Source: Apostichopus japonicus (Eukaryota; Echinodermata; Holothuroidea; Aspidochirotida; Stichopodidae). From it: a stretch of DNA of 64,000 bases. Numbering within the stretch: position 1 is the stretch's first letter; every line of letters starts with the position of its first letter. The stretch spans positions 11,129,376 through 11,193,375 of the forward strand of contig NC_092567.1 in NCBI RefSeq assembly GCF_037975245.1, in the 5' to 3' direction. Below the pieces are notes generated by a model, which saw only the letters and a list, made by a program, of their open reading frames with translations, ran no database searches and was not told the origin of the DNA. Position numbers and translations under genes: made by a program. Positions 1-11,399 of this stretch are shown piece by piece.

Positions 1-203
1 TACATACATTCATACAAGAATGTTTTATGTGCATATATTATCCTTGGAACTACCCAAGTACCAATAAGTTCCAAATGGGGTTCACACATCACATTATGCC
101 AATAAGGCTCCTTCATGAAATGGTAATAAACATGCTGCTGATAGGCAAATTTTTCTGGACAACAATCTTTCTGCAATCGTGTACAAGAAGCATTTATACT
201 TAC
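1..203 (-). other. Intron downstream of the PB1-like exon
   Basis: On the minus strand the exon ending at 204 is followed directly by a consensus donor, GTAAGT (198-203). The rest of this stretch is therefore intron, and the gene continues beyond the left edge of the window. No other feature is seen in it. Confidence 0.6.
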
Positions 204-433
204 CTTCATCTCTTTCACCAATCACATTCAGTTTAACTGCTTTATCTTCCATCTGCTCTTCTTCTATATCACCGTCAATGTCCACCCAGTCGTCAAAGTC
301 TTTATCAAAGACCTGAAGCCGAAATTTCTTTATCCCAAATTGAGATTTGATTTCTGGTTCTACATCACTTGCACTACATAAGAAAACCCTTTTTCTGGAT
401 CCATAAGTTACATGGTACCGTTTAAGTGCTTCA
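204..433 (-). CDS. Internal exon, PB1/ubiquitin-like fold, probably part of the zinc-finger transposase-like gene
   Basis: This 230-nt exon is open in one frame. Its upstream border is a pyrimidine-containing acceptor (tgtcttcag, AG at 434-435) and its downstream border is GTAAGT. It encodes a peptide with EALKRYHVTYGSRKRVF, then FGIKKFRLQVFDKDFDDW, then an acidic stretch and MEDKAVKLNVI. The pattern of a basic beta-hairpin, FRLQ(V/F)xDxDFDD and a closing KAxxKLxVI strand resembles the small PB1/ubiquitin-like domains often found in fish and invertebrate transposase-derived proteins (family recall, not searched). It lies about 110 bp past the stop of the long reading frame at 542-3160, on the same strand. 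A junction from CTTAA|GTACTT near 554 would keep frame, but that donor is weak. It could instead belong to a separate transcript, or follow another upstream exon. Confidence 0.6.
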
Positions 434-541
434 CTGAAGACACAAATATATAGAAACTAAAAAGTTGTTTCTTCTAACCTTTGAAGTTCAAAGTAACAAT
501 GATAAGGAATGAGATGCTCTATTTTAAGTATTAATGTTTCT

Positions 542-3160
542 CTAAACAAAGTACTTAAGTGTTACCATTCTCTGATTTTGATTTGTGTAAATTGATAAGG
601 GTAAATGACAAGCAAAATCTTCATAAGCAAATATGACCCATTTTTGTTGAAAACACAATACATAGCTATGGAAATGTTGACTGTAACCAATAGTGTGCAA
701 AACCATCAAAACAAAATACACTTTACCACCTTTGATAAAGATTGCATCTATTTTGCCAAATTCATGCAACCTATTTTCTCTTGCCTCTAGAACCATGCAA
801 CAACCTTTTGCATACAATGAACTGTGTAATTCAACAAAAGCTAATGTATGCACTTCTTCAATGCTTGGAAATTGACTTTTCAAAGCTCTCTGAATCCCAT
901 CACAAAACTGATGTAACTTTTGAATGTCCCCTCCTGAGTTGGATGTCATTTTGTCATCCAAAAAATTCTGACCAGCTCCATAATAGCACATAAGTAATTG
1001 ATGACGCCTTGCCAATGTCTTACACAAATTCCGCCTGTTTTTCTGCCTATTGGCAATTTCTTTGAAATATGCATGTTTAGCTTCAAACCTCATTGTCCAG
1101 CAGTGAACAAGAGGTCCATATTTCAATATTGAACGAGGGTAATGCAATAAGTAATGACTTTTGGGTTTAATTCTATCTTCAGGAAAGAGCTCTTTCAGAG
1201 CAACCAGAAATCCATGCACCAAATATTCCAAGTATGCAACCATTTCACACGGTATAGAGGGAGCAAATGTAATTTCACAAATATCCATAAGTGACAAAAA
1301 TAGTTCCCAGTATTCATTTCCCTCTGGAATTGAGCTTCCTATGATTAAAGGCAATAATCTCATCAGGCACCATGTTTGAGATGCTGTTTGTTTGATTTTG
1401 AAACTTCCCAGGTTAGCAGTGGTATTGCAAGTTGGTTTGCTTTTCTGATCACTTTTTCCAAAGGGAAAAAGCTTCAAAGCACTGTTAAAAGATTCCAAAG
1501 TGAAAAAGCCATCCTGAATAAATGTTGTCACAACCTTCGTCATTAATTCTGGAACAAGTCCTTCGAGCAAATCATGAGCTGGATCAGGTGGTAGACAACT
1601 GATTACATCAAAGTATTGCAAATCTGACAAAACAGATTTAGAAGCTACTCCATAAACATGCCTAAGACCTTGATTTTCCATAACTAACTGCACCTGATGT
1701 TTGTGACCAACACTTGTTCTTTCGATTAAACTGGATGAATCAAAATGATCTTGAATGTCATTACTACTTGCCATGCAAAATCTACATATTCTACCAGCAT
1801 GAAAATGTTGCTGAAAGCCTCCTAACTGATGTGCTGCCAAGTTATCCATGGAAACCAAACTAATGCAACCCTTGAATGTAAACTCCTCCTGGTTTAAAGT
1901 TGTTATTGTCACCCCCTTACTTTCTAAGACTTTAACATCCTCAAGAAGCGGTTTGAGCACTTTCCCAAAGCCATACTGTTTTATTAATCTTGTACAGCAG
2001 AGGCAAACAAGCTGAATTGATGACAATTTTGACCGAAACTTTGGGGATAAATTTCCAAGAACAAAATAAAATGCAGCAACTTTGTAGCTGTTAGCTTTAT
2101 TTCTAAGTGGGTTCACCACACCAAAATCATCATAATAAAAATGAACTTGGAGTGCATGTGGCTCCAAAGAGAATAGGGGATGATTTTGAAATGCTTCACC
2201 ATCACAGTAATCCTCATATCCCTTGTCCCCATGTCTAGAACGGGACTTCAGAACTTCTGCTAAAATATCATCATGACTTAAAAGACATTTTAGAGTATCA
2301 AGCAATGGTACATAAATGAATGTATCATCTTTCCCACAGGTGGAACCTAGCACATGTTCAACTGGCTCAACTAAACCAAAATGCTCCTTATAAAAAGCTG
2401 TCTGTTTATAGTCTGAGGCCAACTTTTCAAAGATGTTATTTTTCTTTTCAAACTTTTCATCGATAAAGTTAAAGATATCAGGATTTTTAGCCACTGTGAA
2501 ACCAGAAGCTGAAAGTTTTTCTTTGATCTCTGTGCTATCATCCCTTGAACTGTTATAGATGAGTTCAGATAGCTCTAATATTATGCTATTTGTAACAGTA
2601 AGTGGTAGTTTATGCTTCTCTTTCATGCCTAAGATGAAAAGAGCAAAGTCTCTTTCCGTGGATCTTTCACCGATTTCTCTGATGTGTGATCCATCACCCA
2701 GAGCAGCAGCATCGATAGCACTTATTCCAGTTGATTCTGCAAGACTATTTTTATGCGAATTATGAGTCACATCATCAACTTCTAAACCAATGTTTTCCGT
2801 CACTAGACTTGTGCCTACTTCAGTATCCTCATGCCCACCAGAGTTACTGTCATGCCTTATGTTAACATCGAACACTCTTTCATGAAATTTCCGCAGATGG
2901 GAATAAAACGTGCTGAACACCCGATATTTTCTTTCACAACCATCTACTCCACATCTTATGGAGAAGTTGGGTTCAATACTATGTGAGAATCTTATGTGAT
3001 GTAACAACTTTTTGAAAGTAATGGTCCTGAAAGTGTTACATATTGAGCAACTTTGCATCTGCAAGGATGCCATAAGGCCTAATCTAACAAAACCTTGGCT
3101 AGGCTTTATTAGGATGGCTTGGCATAAGTACTGGACAAACCTCACAGCATTAATGCACAC
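542..3160 (-). CDS. C2H2 zinc-finger protein with TNP2/CACTA-like transposase-type core
   Basis: This is an intact 872-codon open frame with no internal stop. Two C2H2 fingers occupy about residues 38-60 (C38, C41, H55, H60) and 70-93 (C70, C75, H88, H93). After a low-complexity linker, the core has SMDNLAAHQLGGF (about 440), CRFC (about 457), PPDPAHDLLEGLVPELM (about 525), a WCLMRLLPLIIG block, and PKSHYLLHYPRSILKYGPL followed by MRFEAKHAYFKE (about 665-705). The DNxxxHxxxGF / PDxxHDLLEG / PKxHxLLHYP order is what I recall from metazoan TNP2- or CACTA-like transposase-derived proteins; that family call is unsearched. The first Met is at 3160, but Met30 (3073) and Met35 (3058) are both plausible starts. 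Met35 follows a possible acceptor, TTGCAG, and an upstream donor GTAAGT sits at 3416-3421. No terminal inverted repeats were recognised around the gene, so it may be domesticated rather than mobile. Confidence 0.75.
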   Translation of the reverse strand: MCINAVRFVQYLCQAILIKPSQGFVRLGLMASLQMQSCSICNTFRTITFKKLLHHIRFSHSIEPNFSIRCGVDGCERKYRVFSTFYSHLRKFHERVFDVNIRHDSNSGGHEDTEVGTSLVTENIGLEVDDVTHNSHKNSLAESTGISAIDAAALGDGSHIREIGERSTERDFALFILGMKEKHKLPLTVTNSIILELSELIYNSSRDDSTEIKEKLSASGFTVAKNPDIFNFIDEKFEKKNNIFEKLASDYKQTAFYKEHFGLVEPVEHVLGSTCGKDDTFIYVPLLDTLKCLLSHDDILAEVLKSRSRHGDKGYEDYCDGEAFQNHPLFSLEPHALQVHFYYDDFGVVNPLRNKANSYKVAAFYFVLGNLSPKFRSKLSSIQLVCLCCTRLIKQYGFGKVLKPLLEDVKVLESKGVTITTLNQEEFTFKGCISLVSMDNLAAHQLGGFQQHFHAGRICRFCMASSNDIQDHFDSSSLIERTSVGHKHQVQLVMENQGLRHVYGVASKSVLSDLQYFDVISCLPPDPAHDLLEGLVPELMTKVVTTFIQDGFFTLESFNSALKLFPFGKSDQKSKPTCNTTANLGSFKIKQTASQTWCLMRLLPLIIGSSIPEGNEYWELFLSLMDICEITFAPSIPCEMVAYLEYLVHGFLVALKELFPEDRIKPKSHYLLHYPRSILKYGPLVHCWTMRFEAKHAYFKEIANRQKNRRNLCKTLARRHQLLMCYYGAGQNFLDDKMTSNSGGDIQKLHQFCDGIQRALKSQFPSIEEVHTLAFVELHSSLYAKGCCMVLEARENRLHEFGKIDAIFIKGGKVYFVLMVLHTIGYSQHFHSYVLCFQQKWVIFAYEDFACHLPLSIYTNQNQRMVTLKYFV

Positions 3161-3421
3161 TCAGTTTTAATAGTTCAGTCTTGGCCTGCGCTAGCTAGGC
3201 TTATAAACTTTGATACAATGGTAGGCCACAGTGTAGGCCCTGCATTGTACTAGTGGCTGTTACTTGTAAGACATAGCCTAGGCTTAGTTATAAAGTCTTC
3301 TAATCTTATATAGGCGAATAAGTAGCAGAACAGTTAGGCTAGTAAAGCCTAGGCATAACAGTTATTTAATCTGTACTTTTATAAACCAAACAACTCTTTC
3401 AAGGGCTTAACGTCAACTTAC

Positions 3422-3545
3422 ACTTGTGACATGTTGCTTTAGATTCATATAAAAATACAAGCGGCCGTTGAAGGTGAAGTCCAGTCGTGTCAAGTCTCGT
3501 CAAATGTGACGGCGAAGCGCTTCTGCGGGAACAAACTATGAAATA
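3422..3545 (-). promoter_or_regulatory. Possible 5' non-coding exon or promoter of the zinc-finger gene
   Basis: This is a locally GC-richer patch on the minus strand, ending in a strong donor (CAAGT|GTAAGT, exon end 3422). The donor points towards the long reading frame that starts about 260-360 bp further on. The layout fits a non-coding first exon spliced to an acceptor near 3059. No TATA box or start-site motif can be fixed by eye. Confidence 0.25.
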
Positions 3546-3559
3546 CTAGGATTGGTCGC

Positions 3560-4980
3560 CAAGCAGTGCAGTGATGACAGTATACTGTATACTGTACTGT
3601 ACGTACGTAGGTCTAAGGCATTGTGTTAGCGCCAAGCGCCAAGCGCGAACGAACCACCCTTTGTGAAAGAAAACTTGTCATTGGCTTAAAGTTTGAATCT
3701 TTCATTTGATATTATGTGGGGTTCTTTCTAATTTTTCAGATATGCACCCATTTTCTGGAATACCAACTTTGAATCTTTTACATTTTTACCAATATTTATT
3801 ACCACATCCACATTCTTGAAAGGCTGTATTCAGTGAATTAATGTAAAGTAGTGTTTTAGGAAATTTGTTTTTAACCAATGAGAAGTAAGAACACTTCTGA
3901 GACGTATAGTCTGTCATTATTCTCTCGGCGCGGCCTGGCTGCAAACGTAACTTTTATTTCTAGTACGAATGAGTACATCATTGTAGAAAATTCTATAGAA
4001 GTCACAATGAAAAAAATGTTTCAGCTATGGTCGACGTTTAAGGGCCAGGCATTGTTATCATCCGTTGTGGGGATAAATGTATGCTGGCCGTGCGAAAAAG
4101 CACAAAACACTTAAACGTACACAATCATGACAAAAATATTGTTCCAGCTAGCTCAAGCTGTACTTCTAAGAATATTTTGTAAACAAGTGTCTCGAGAAAT
4201 ACTCACGTTTAGGCTCTATCAGTTTGAATTGTGAGTCAAACCGTCTTCATGGGCCAATCCAGAAGGGGAGGGATTCAGTGTTTCGAGAAAATGATCGCAG
4301 TAGCTTATATACTTTCCGTTGTTTTGTTATGTACATAAGCGTACGGGACTACCTTCGTTGAGGGGGGGGGGGGGGGTTGGTCTGACGCAACACAAGCTAG
4401 CATGCTCGAAAAAGAGCGGCTGGTCTGAAGAAAAGGGTACCTTCTGATCGATGGGTTGCAAACCTTCACCCCGTCTCATACGCGCCCATGGTTAGACCTA
4501 TGTAGATCTTATAGATAATTGTCTGCACCCCTTAATCAGGTGTTGGTATTTATAGGTTGGGCGCCGCTCCTTATCTGTTCATTACCTCAGGATCATTTGC
4601 TATTTTGACTGTATTAGTTAGTCTTGCCTTATTAAACTTTCACGAAACTTCATATAGGCCTATCCTACGACTCCATTTATATCCTCTCACCCCCACATAA
4701 GAAACAGTTATTATTTTACTAATAACCATGCAGACATTTCCACGGGGAAATTCGGGGATACTCCATATATCTGTACAGTTTGCCGTATATTTATAACACG
4801 ATATAGGCTATTAATAAATAAATGTCAAGCTAAACAGCTGGCCTATTGTCGCCCCAATTCCTTTTGACAGTAATTTGCATTGGTTGTTGGGACTTTAGAA
4901 ATTGGGCCTATAGTCGCCGGGGCAGCTCTGTGTTCCAAAATGTACATGTAGGGTACTATAGGGTGCATACAAATAATGAC
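3560..4980. other. No gene seen
   Basis: AT-rich intergenic sequence with many TAGGCCTA-like words near its left edge and a 14-base G run at 4362-4375. Short open frames here have no splice signals or recognisable motifs. Confidence 0.5.
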
Positions 4981-4999
4981 GGGCTAAGACCCGAAAATA

Positions 5000-5636
5000 C
5001 TGGTAGTGATATATATTAACCCATGAACGAGTAAATTTATACTTCAGTACATAAATACTGGGTGATTATTCCCCCAGGGTGGCATTTTAAACTAATCACA
5101 AGTGTATAGAACAAATACAACCACATGAAGTGTATAAATAGCTCTTATCTTGTGTGATTCTACCCTCTTACGATACTTCAAAATAAGTGTTGTTGGTGTT
5201 ATACCCTTTTTGATTTAAAACAACATACTAAGAAGGGTTATTTTACACCTTGTTACTAAGGTATACATTATTCGTGCAAAGTACATGTTATGTGGGTAAA
5301 ATTACCCTATTGGTTAAAAAGGGTACTTTTTTGAAAAGTGAGTGTAAAATAAGCACTGTAAATGTGTAAATGTACATAAATCATTGTGTCTTATTACACG
5401 CACAGTATGTAAATTTACCCACAAAGATCAGAAATACACAAACCGGCTTTACCTCGGGGTATATGTACACGTTAATCGGGTAATGGCCAAGGCAATGGTT
5501 ATGTTTACACTTTGTGATGGTAAAACTACATTGTGGATGTTTATTATACACTTTTCCAGTGTTTAATAACAATCCATGTGTTAAAATACCTGACAACAGT
5601 GTAGAACTACCCGTTTATTTTTTAGAGTGTACCATA
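5000..5636. repeat. Possible non-autonomous DNA element with repeated TTTACC/GGGTA words
   Basis: The stretch is unusually rich in short words such as ttaccc, gggtaa and tttacac in both orientations. It ends in ttttttagagtgt, a terminus type I associate with animal DNA elements. I could not find the matching left terminus or a target duplication, so the limits are approximate. Confidence 0.2.
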
Positions 5637-5649
5637 AATCTCTACTCCG

Positions 5650-6555
5650 GTATACTTTGATATGATACAATTATTAAACTCATTTCGCTGGGGTCGAGAG
5701 GGGTTGGGGATGGTTTAGGAGGGTATCCGTTGGGTAATAGCATCATGAATCACTGTGAAACGAGAGCATACACTGTGTCATAAAAACACTAACTCGGAGC
5801 GAACTGTTTTCACATGATATAATGAAACTAGTAAAAATGAACGGTTGATGTTTTAGTGACTGAGTGATGACGTCATACCGTAATCCCTTACAGAGTGGAT
5901 TAAATGGAGGAGGGTGCAAGAAGTAAGTTCCAGTTCAGGTCCGTTTATATAAAAGACATGAACACAACGGTGTAGGTAGCTCACGACACTACAGTGATTT
6001 GGATTGAAGCTGCGTGCATGAGAGTTGACTCTCTCCACATAAACTTTAAAATATACATTTATTGAGCAATATACTTCCTAAATGTGTCAGTTGAAAGCCT
6101 CAAGTAAGATTTCGAGAGATTTTACACTAGTTGTTATCTCAAGTAATTGATTATTTATTATCACAACCTGTTACAGATATTTTTTTATACGGTCACCGTC
6201 GTTTTTAGTCTGTATATTTTGGGCAATATGAAAGCCAATTTCTGAATATTTTACCAAACCATTCTTAAGTTAGTCAAAACGAGCTAGCGGTGAATTACAA
6301 TTATACTTATTGTTTACATCGGTCTGAGTCCGCCCTTCCCCTCCCCCTTCCACCGTTCATATGTACACTGGTGTTATTGGGACGGTTAATTCGACTGGTT
6401 TATAAATCTAAACGATGTATCGATGATTAAATTATAGTTTGGGAAATAAGGTAACGATAGCAAGAAAGACTCTGTTTTTCGTATTTAACGCTTAAACTGT
6501 TAATAGTCTTTCGCACTATAATATGCATTTATATTTAACACCTAAACTGTTAATG
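5650..6555. other. No gene seen
   Basis: Nothing recognisable beyond an ATGGAGGAGGG start context at 5904 followed by GTAAGT (5923-5928). It is too short to call an exon. Confidence 0.4.
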
Positions 6556-6559
6556 TATG

Positions 6560-6790
6560 TATTTTATATCTTCCTGCAAGCAGGAACTCGCAAATAAGCC
6601 ATCATTGGCTTATCAAAGCCGCAAGCTGACCGAAGTCAGTCTCTTAGATTCATATTTAACGTCCATTATTATTAATTGTCTGTTACTGGACGACATTCAT
6701 TAATTTTGGAGTGACTCGAACTCGGGACCTTATGATTGAAAGGCACCGCCGTTAATAGCTTTCCACTGAAGATAAAATATGCTGATGATA
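6560..6790 (-). repeat. tRNA-derived SINE-like sequence
   Basis: Read on the minus strand, 6713-6723 matches a pol III B box (GAGTTCGAGTC). About 40 nt before it is an A-box-like AAAGCTATTAACGG segment, with an anticodon-arm-like CTTTCAATCATAAG between. The adjoining sequence contains a GACTGACTTCGGTCAG hairpin. The acceptor stem does not close, so this is not a functional tRNA gene. Confidence 0.35.
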
Positions 6791-6799
6791 ACACAAGTT

Positions 6800-8018
6800 C
6801 CGTCAAAACAAAACATAAAGCAGAACCCGGTCTAGCATGGTCAAGAGAACCAACCAAACTAAGTATCCCCTTATGTGTCAATAATGATCAATTCAGGGAA
6901 TTTCCTTATTAAAGGTACGTCAGATAGTGACACGGCCTACCCAACATTTTACTTAACTTTTACACAAAATGTTACGATTGGCTTCAAAGTTCTAGAGGAA
7001 GAAGAGAGAGGGGTGGGTCCAGCTGGGAATATATAAACCCCGTTTATGGATCAGTTTACCTTCAGAATGGAGTAAACTGGTCATTTTAACACCCTAAGAA
7101 TGCTGCACCCTTCACCATCTCTTGAACTCTAACTTTTCTATTGCATAATCACATGAGTCAATGTCCAATTTGGTTAGGCTCCTACATTTGTGAATACTTA
7201 AGAAAAGCTCATAATGAGATTTGAGTGACCTGGATATGGTTCTGTAACGATTACATTAATTTTGAAAGGGATTGTCGAACTTCCATAATGATGATAATGT
7301 TAAACGTTGCAATTTAATTGAAAATGGCTACTCAGCTAGACGGGATCAGCTTATAAACAGGACATTTCCCTGCATCGCACTAATGTGTGATAGTACATTG
7401 GGATGCATTGATTGAGTCATCGTGATATCAAGCGGAAATCCCCTGAGTAGTTCATTTGATGGTTACCGGCAGGGAAGAGGATGGGGTTTGGAGATAAGTG
7501 AACTGATTCTTGTACAGTAATCCTGTTTTACACAGAAATCTTTTTATAGATTGGGAAAGGGATTATATCCTCGTGCTGTGAGTCAATATGTGTTGACATA
7601 TGCTATTCATTTTGTTATTTATATACTTATTTGGAATATTTCAAGCAAACAGTAGAATTTTATATAGAATTCAATTTTTACAAATCCTTGGAATCAATAC
7701 GACCACAGCATAAGTGACCATGGTTTCATGAATTACGCCTTCATGCGTATATCATGTTCAGTAACAAAATATTCGCAAGACGAACTCGTTAGGAATCCCT
7801 AAAGTAATAACTGAAATAATAATAATGAACAGGACAACAATTTCCAAGACATTTGAAAAATGCAAAGTGTTATGTTACATGACTCGATTTATCTGAAATA
7901 ACACTTTTAATATGGATGCAAATGATGAATATTGACAACATTTAACTATATACTGCACTGTCTTTGTTTCTGTGTTATTTTATACATATTCATTACTTAA
8001 ATTTTTCCTCTTGTTTAG
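6800..8018. other. No gene resolved; upstream exons of the 8.0-kb gene may lie here
   Basis: The plus-strand exon at 8019 begins in phase 0 and needs an upstream exon. I could not pick one out by eye in this AT-rich stretch. Confidence 0.4.
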
Positions 8019-8077
8019 GGATTAGATGAGGAGAGTTATCAGGAAAGCCTGGCGAACTTCAACCGGGCAAGGCGCAA
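8019..8077 (+). CDS. Penultimate coding exon of an unidentified plus-strand gene
   Basis: A clean acceptor (cctcttgtttag) is followed by 59 nt open in one frame, encoding LDEESYQESLANFNRARR, then a GTAACT donor. The exon ends in phase 2 (AA), which is exactly what the exon at 8576 needs: its first base completes an Asn codon. The join gives a basic RARRNS sequence that looks like a phosphorylation site. I do not recognise the family. Upstream exons were not found. Without splicing, the frame would stop at 8079-8081. Confidence 0.5.
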
Positions 8078-8575
8078 GTAACTGCAAGTCAATACAGCTG
8101 AATACTCTCTTCTTTGGTATTTAACATTGTATTTGTTAACAGTGATTGTCTGCTATTGTTAATGGTAAAATTTTAATATATTAAAATGAATCTCCACCAT
8201 TAACCATAATTTGTATTCCTATGTTTGTGATTACCGTTTTTTTTCTCTGGTCACTAATATCATTTGCTTCAACTTTAATTGGTTTTATCACATATTTCAT
8301 GAACATAACTGATCCCTGATTATTTGTATAGAAATGAGTGATAAGTTCCTTCCATTAACATAAACATCGTTTGTTTGTTTACTGTGTCGCGGTGTTTTGT
8401 TTAGCTGGTGAGTTAAATTAATTGTAGGCTCATGGTATTGTTGGCGCTTTTTTTTCCGGGGAAGGGGGTTGCTTAGGTAACACTTCCCCATTATTCTACT
8501 AATAAGTATACTTTTTGACTAATTATTATGATACCGATATAACCTGATATATATCATTTTATCTTTATTTTACAG

Positions 8576-8654
8576 CTCAATGCAAACTGCATGTTCATCT
8601 GGCGATGCCAATTATCAGCAGGACTGTGACGTCATTCTCAAATTGATGCAGTAA
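8576..8654 (+). CDS. Terminal coding exon of the same unidentified gene
   Basis: A strong acceptor (atctttattttacag) is followed by a frame encoding SMQTACSSGDANYQQD, then CDVILKLMQ and TAA at 8652-8654. Its phase matches the donor at 8078 across a 498-bp GT..AG intron. A polyadenylation signal follows 254 bp after the stop. The peptide is Ser/Asn-rich with no transmembrane segment, consistent with a cytoplasmic tail, but the identity is unknown. Confidence 0.55.
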
Positions 8655-8907
8655 TTTTAGCGAGAAAGAATCTAATTTAGATTTTAGGTTCAAACTGTTA
8701 ATATCTCCCAAATACTAGAAACAGCGCCAGATAGAGCTCCAGTATTATACAGATGCAACTAGTCCATTATGATTGTGACGTCATCAAATGCCTATATTCT
8801 CCAGACAATGGAATGGTGCCTTGATAAAGACTGTAACTTTTACATTCATTGTGAATGGATCTTGTCGAGAGGTTAGGTTGTACAATAATGTTAACAATTC
8901 CATACAA

Positions 8908-8913
8908 AATAAA
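8908..8913 (+). terminator. Candidate polyadenylation signal
   Basis: AATAAA on the plus strand, 254 bp downstream of the stop at 8652-8654. Placement fits the 3' end of the two-exon gene tail; such hexamers are common by chance in AT-rich DNA. Confidence 0.35.
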
Positions 8914-9455
8914 GAAGTGAAATTGGAAAGAGTTCTGTTTAATTTAAATTTGTTTAAAGAATTACTTAAGGGGAATTTCAGTCTTTAATTGTTATAGTCC
9001 AAAAAAGGAGTGATATTTAGTGTTTCTCCATGTACGAAGTGATTTCTAACGTTTCAAAAATAATATTACTGTCCATATATGCTTTCTTTTCTAACTCTAA
9101 ATTCGTTTACTCTCTAAGCCAAAGGCAAACTTGCTAAGAGCCAATTAAACTACTAATGACGTCATCCATCAATCACTACGTCATCAGTATAGGAGAGTAT
9201 ATTTTCTTAGATGTCAACTATGATGAGAGAGAAGAAAGAGAGCATATTCCTTTTCTTACTTTTAGTGTGTGTGGAGAGGGGGAGGGGAGAGTGGGGGAGG
9301 GGGAGGGGGGTTGAGGGGTTGACCCACCACAATGGTGACCAAGTACATGTTATAGTAGTTATTTGCACCACAACCAGAACGCTAATTTGTATAATGGGAA
9401 TTAAACGGTTATGTGCAGTATTTTTTTTTTACAATTTAAATTAATATGTAACAAA

Positions 9456-9600
9456 GTCATCGTTACTTGTGTAAAGGAAGATGAAGGTTTGTTCACCTAC
9501 TCGTGTGTCCCTGATCAGATATTGCTGGACCTGCTCTCGCTCTCCACGCACTCCTCGTGTGCAGGGTATAACATCCTTCATTGGTCCAATTGTATGTAAT
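9456..9600. other. Coding-like patch, strand undecided
   Basis: A GC-richer island in AT-rich flanks, open on both strands. Plus strand reads VTCVKEDEGLFTYSCVPD then LLDLLSLSTHSSCA, with possible donor GG|GTATAA. Minus strand reads MKDVIPCTRGVRGEREQVQQ then YLIRDTRVGEQTF, with possible donor GTAG|GTGAAC. The minus version is more polar and protein-like, and a minus-strand coding region also lies at 14.3-14.6 kb. I recognise neither peptide. Confidence 0.3.
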
Positions 9601-9659
9601 GTTATGATTCATCCCAATTCCAGACCCATATCTTTACATTCCACCCACTCCCCCACCTC

Positions 9660-11399
9660 TACCCCGACAAACACTTGACTACTCAGAAAATTAATTATAC
9701 GTCTAATTATGTTAATACTTCTACTGTGCATGATTAAACTGTTTCTTCGTTCTTCCTTTTACTACATTTGATGTAAACTGTGACGTATCGATTACGTATT
9801 GTCTAAAATCTAACAAAGAGTAGAGCCACGTTAATTTTTAAGACTAAGTGACATTCATTGGTTATCTACAATACCAGTGTGTTATTAAATATATCTACAA
9901 GAACTTAGAGGTGATATTAATTGATATCTGTGACATGTTTGTTCTAAGCCAGCGTTTCTTCATTTCTTTCTGTTCCTATAAATTATCGTTCTTAACATGA
10001 AGACAATAAGATGACGTCATATCATCTGATTTAAAATAACAAATGTGTATTCTGTATATTACGTAACTGAGACTTCAATGACTTCATCTATCAATACTGT
10101 CACTTTTCTTATTCTATTATTATGTTCATTTTATTATTCTATTTTAATGTTAAGCTTCGCTTTATGATTGTATTTATTAATATAAAATCTGTTTGTTTTA
10201 AAACAACATTTTAATAATTTAGTTTATTATAAATTTTACGCCACATCCTATTTGAATCAAAACTGACCATGTATAACGTCGATAATTTTAAAAATGAAAG
10301 TCAAGAGGAAATTTTACTTTTGACTTATTAAAGAGAATCATATACTAAACATCATGGTGAAATTTGTATCCAATTCATACATTGCGTTTGGAGATATCGT
10401 TAGCTGAGATTGTAACAGTTTGTACCGAAAGTGAATTGAAGCAAACAGGTGTGATGTCATAGCAGGTGTGATGTCAAGTGTGATGTCACTGACAGCAAAA
10501 TGTTTTTTTCTTTTTTTCATGTTTTCTCTTACTTGGTTTGACTTTGGTTTGGAAAAGATCCCGACTTTGTTTTAGGGTATGTGATAATAGCTATACCCAT
10601 AATTCAGTGCATACCAAGTTTGCAAAAGAAAAATAGACACCCCTCTCCCCATTTTTGATTCCTTGTCGAAGGCAAAAGAAACCTGTATGCGATGATGATG
10701 TTGTGTGTCTGTGTGTGCTTCTCTGACACTTGCCTGGATCCGCGATAACTAAACAACGAAGTGATGGATATTTGTCATACTTACTAAATGTAGATGTATT
10801 TTAGTAAGAAGGTGTGCCCTATTTGTAAGCGCTGACTTTATGAATATTAATGAGGTGACCCGAACTTGTGGGCCCCAATATTTTTGGGACCATTTGAGTG
10901 CAAAGTTTTATTGGGCCTAATTTTGGGGAAGGGCCAACATTGTATATTGCAATAACTCCACAACCTTGAAGTACATTAGGTTGTATTCAAACTTGGAATA
11001 CAGTTGTTGGTTAATAGCTGGTACATGTGGGCATAAATATTATAATACCGTATTGGGTGATGACGTAAAACACTTTGATATTCCATTAATCAAGTAACCA
11101 TAGTGACCGTTGGACTCTTGTTAATATGTTATTGTCTTTGTTTACTTTCCCGTTGTTATTATAGTCCTAAAATACAGCCTTGTGTGTTAAGACAATACAA
11201 TCACGTGAGTTTACACAATATATCAAGATTGAATAAGTTAATAACACTGATAATGTTCTGTACATTAAGTAAACATTAAAGACAATAGAACTCTCTCTGT
11301 GTTTCATTTTTCGTGTTTATTATTGCTTTCAAGTTTTTATTTTACTGCATCTTTTAAAGTTTCTATTTGTTTGTGAGACTACAGGAGAATCAAACCAAA
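9660..11399. other. No gene seen
   Basis: AT-rich sequence. Around 10.68-10.76 kb, a gtgtgtctgtgtgtgcttctc and ggatccgcgataac stretch resembles interspersed repeat sequence, but no boundaries can be set. Confidence 0.45.

Noticed and set aside
5904-5928. Mini first exon: ATGGAGGAGGGTGCAAGAA followed by GTAAGT
   Set aside because: Good start and donor, but only six codons, and its phase does not fit the exon at 8019; no partner exon found.
6705-6770. tRNA gene
   Set aside because: A and B boxes are recognisable but acceptor and D stems do not close; better explained as a tRNA-derived SINE. The same applies at 18205, 25047, 26468 and 31040.
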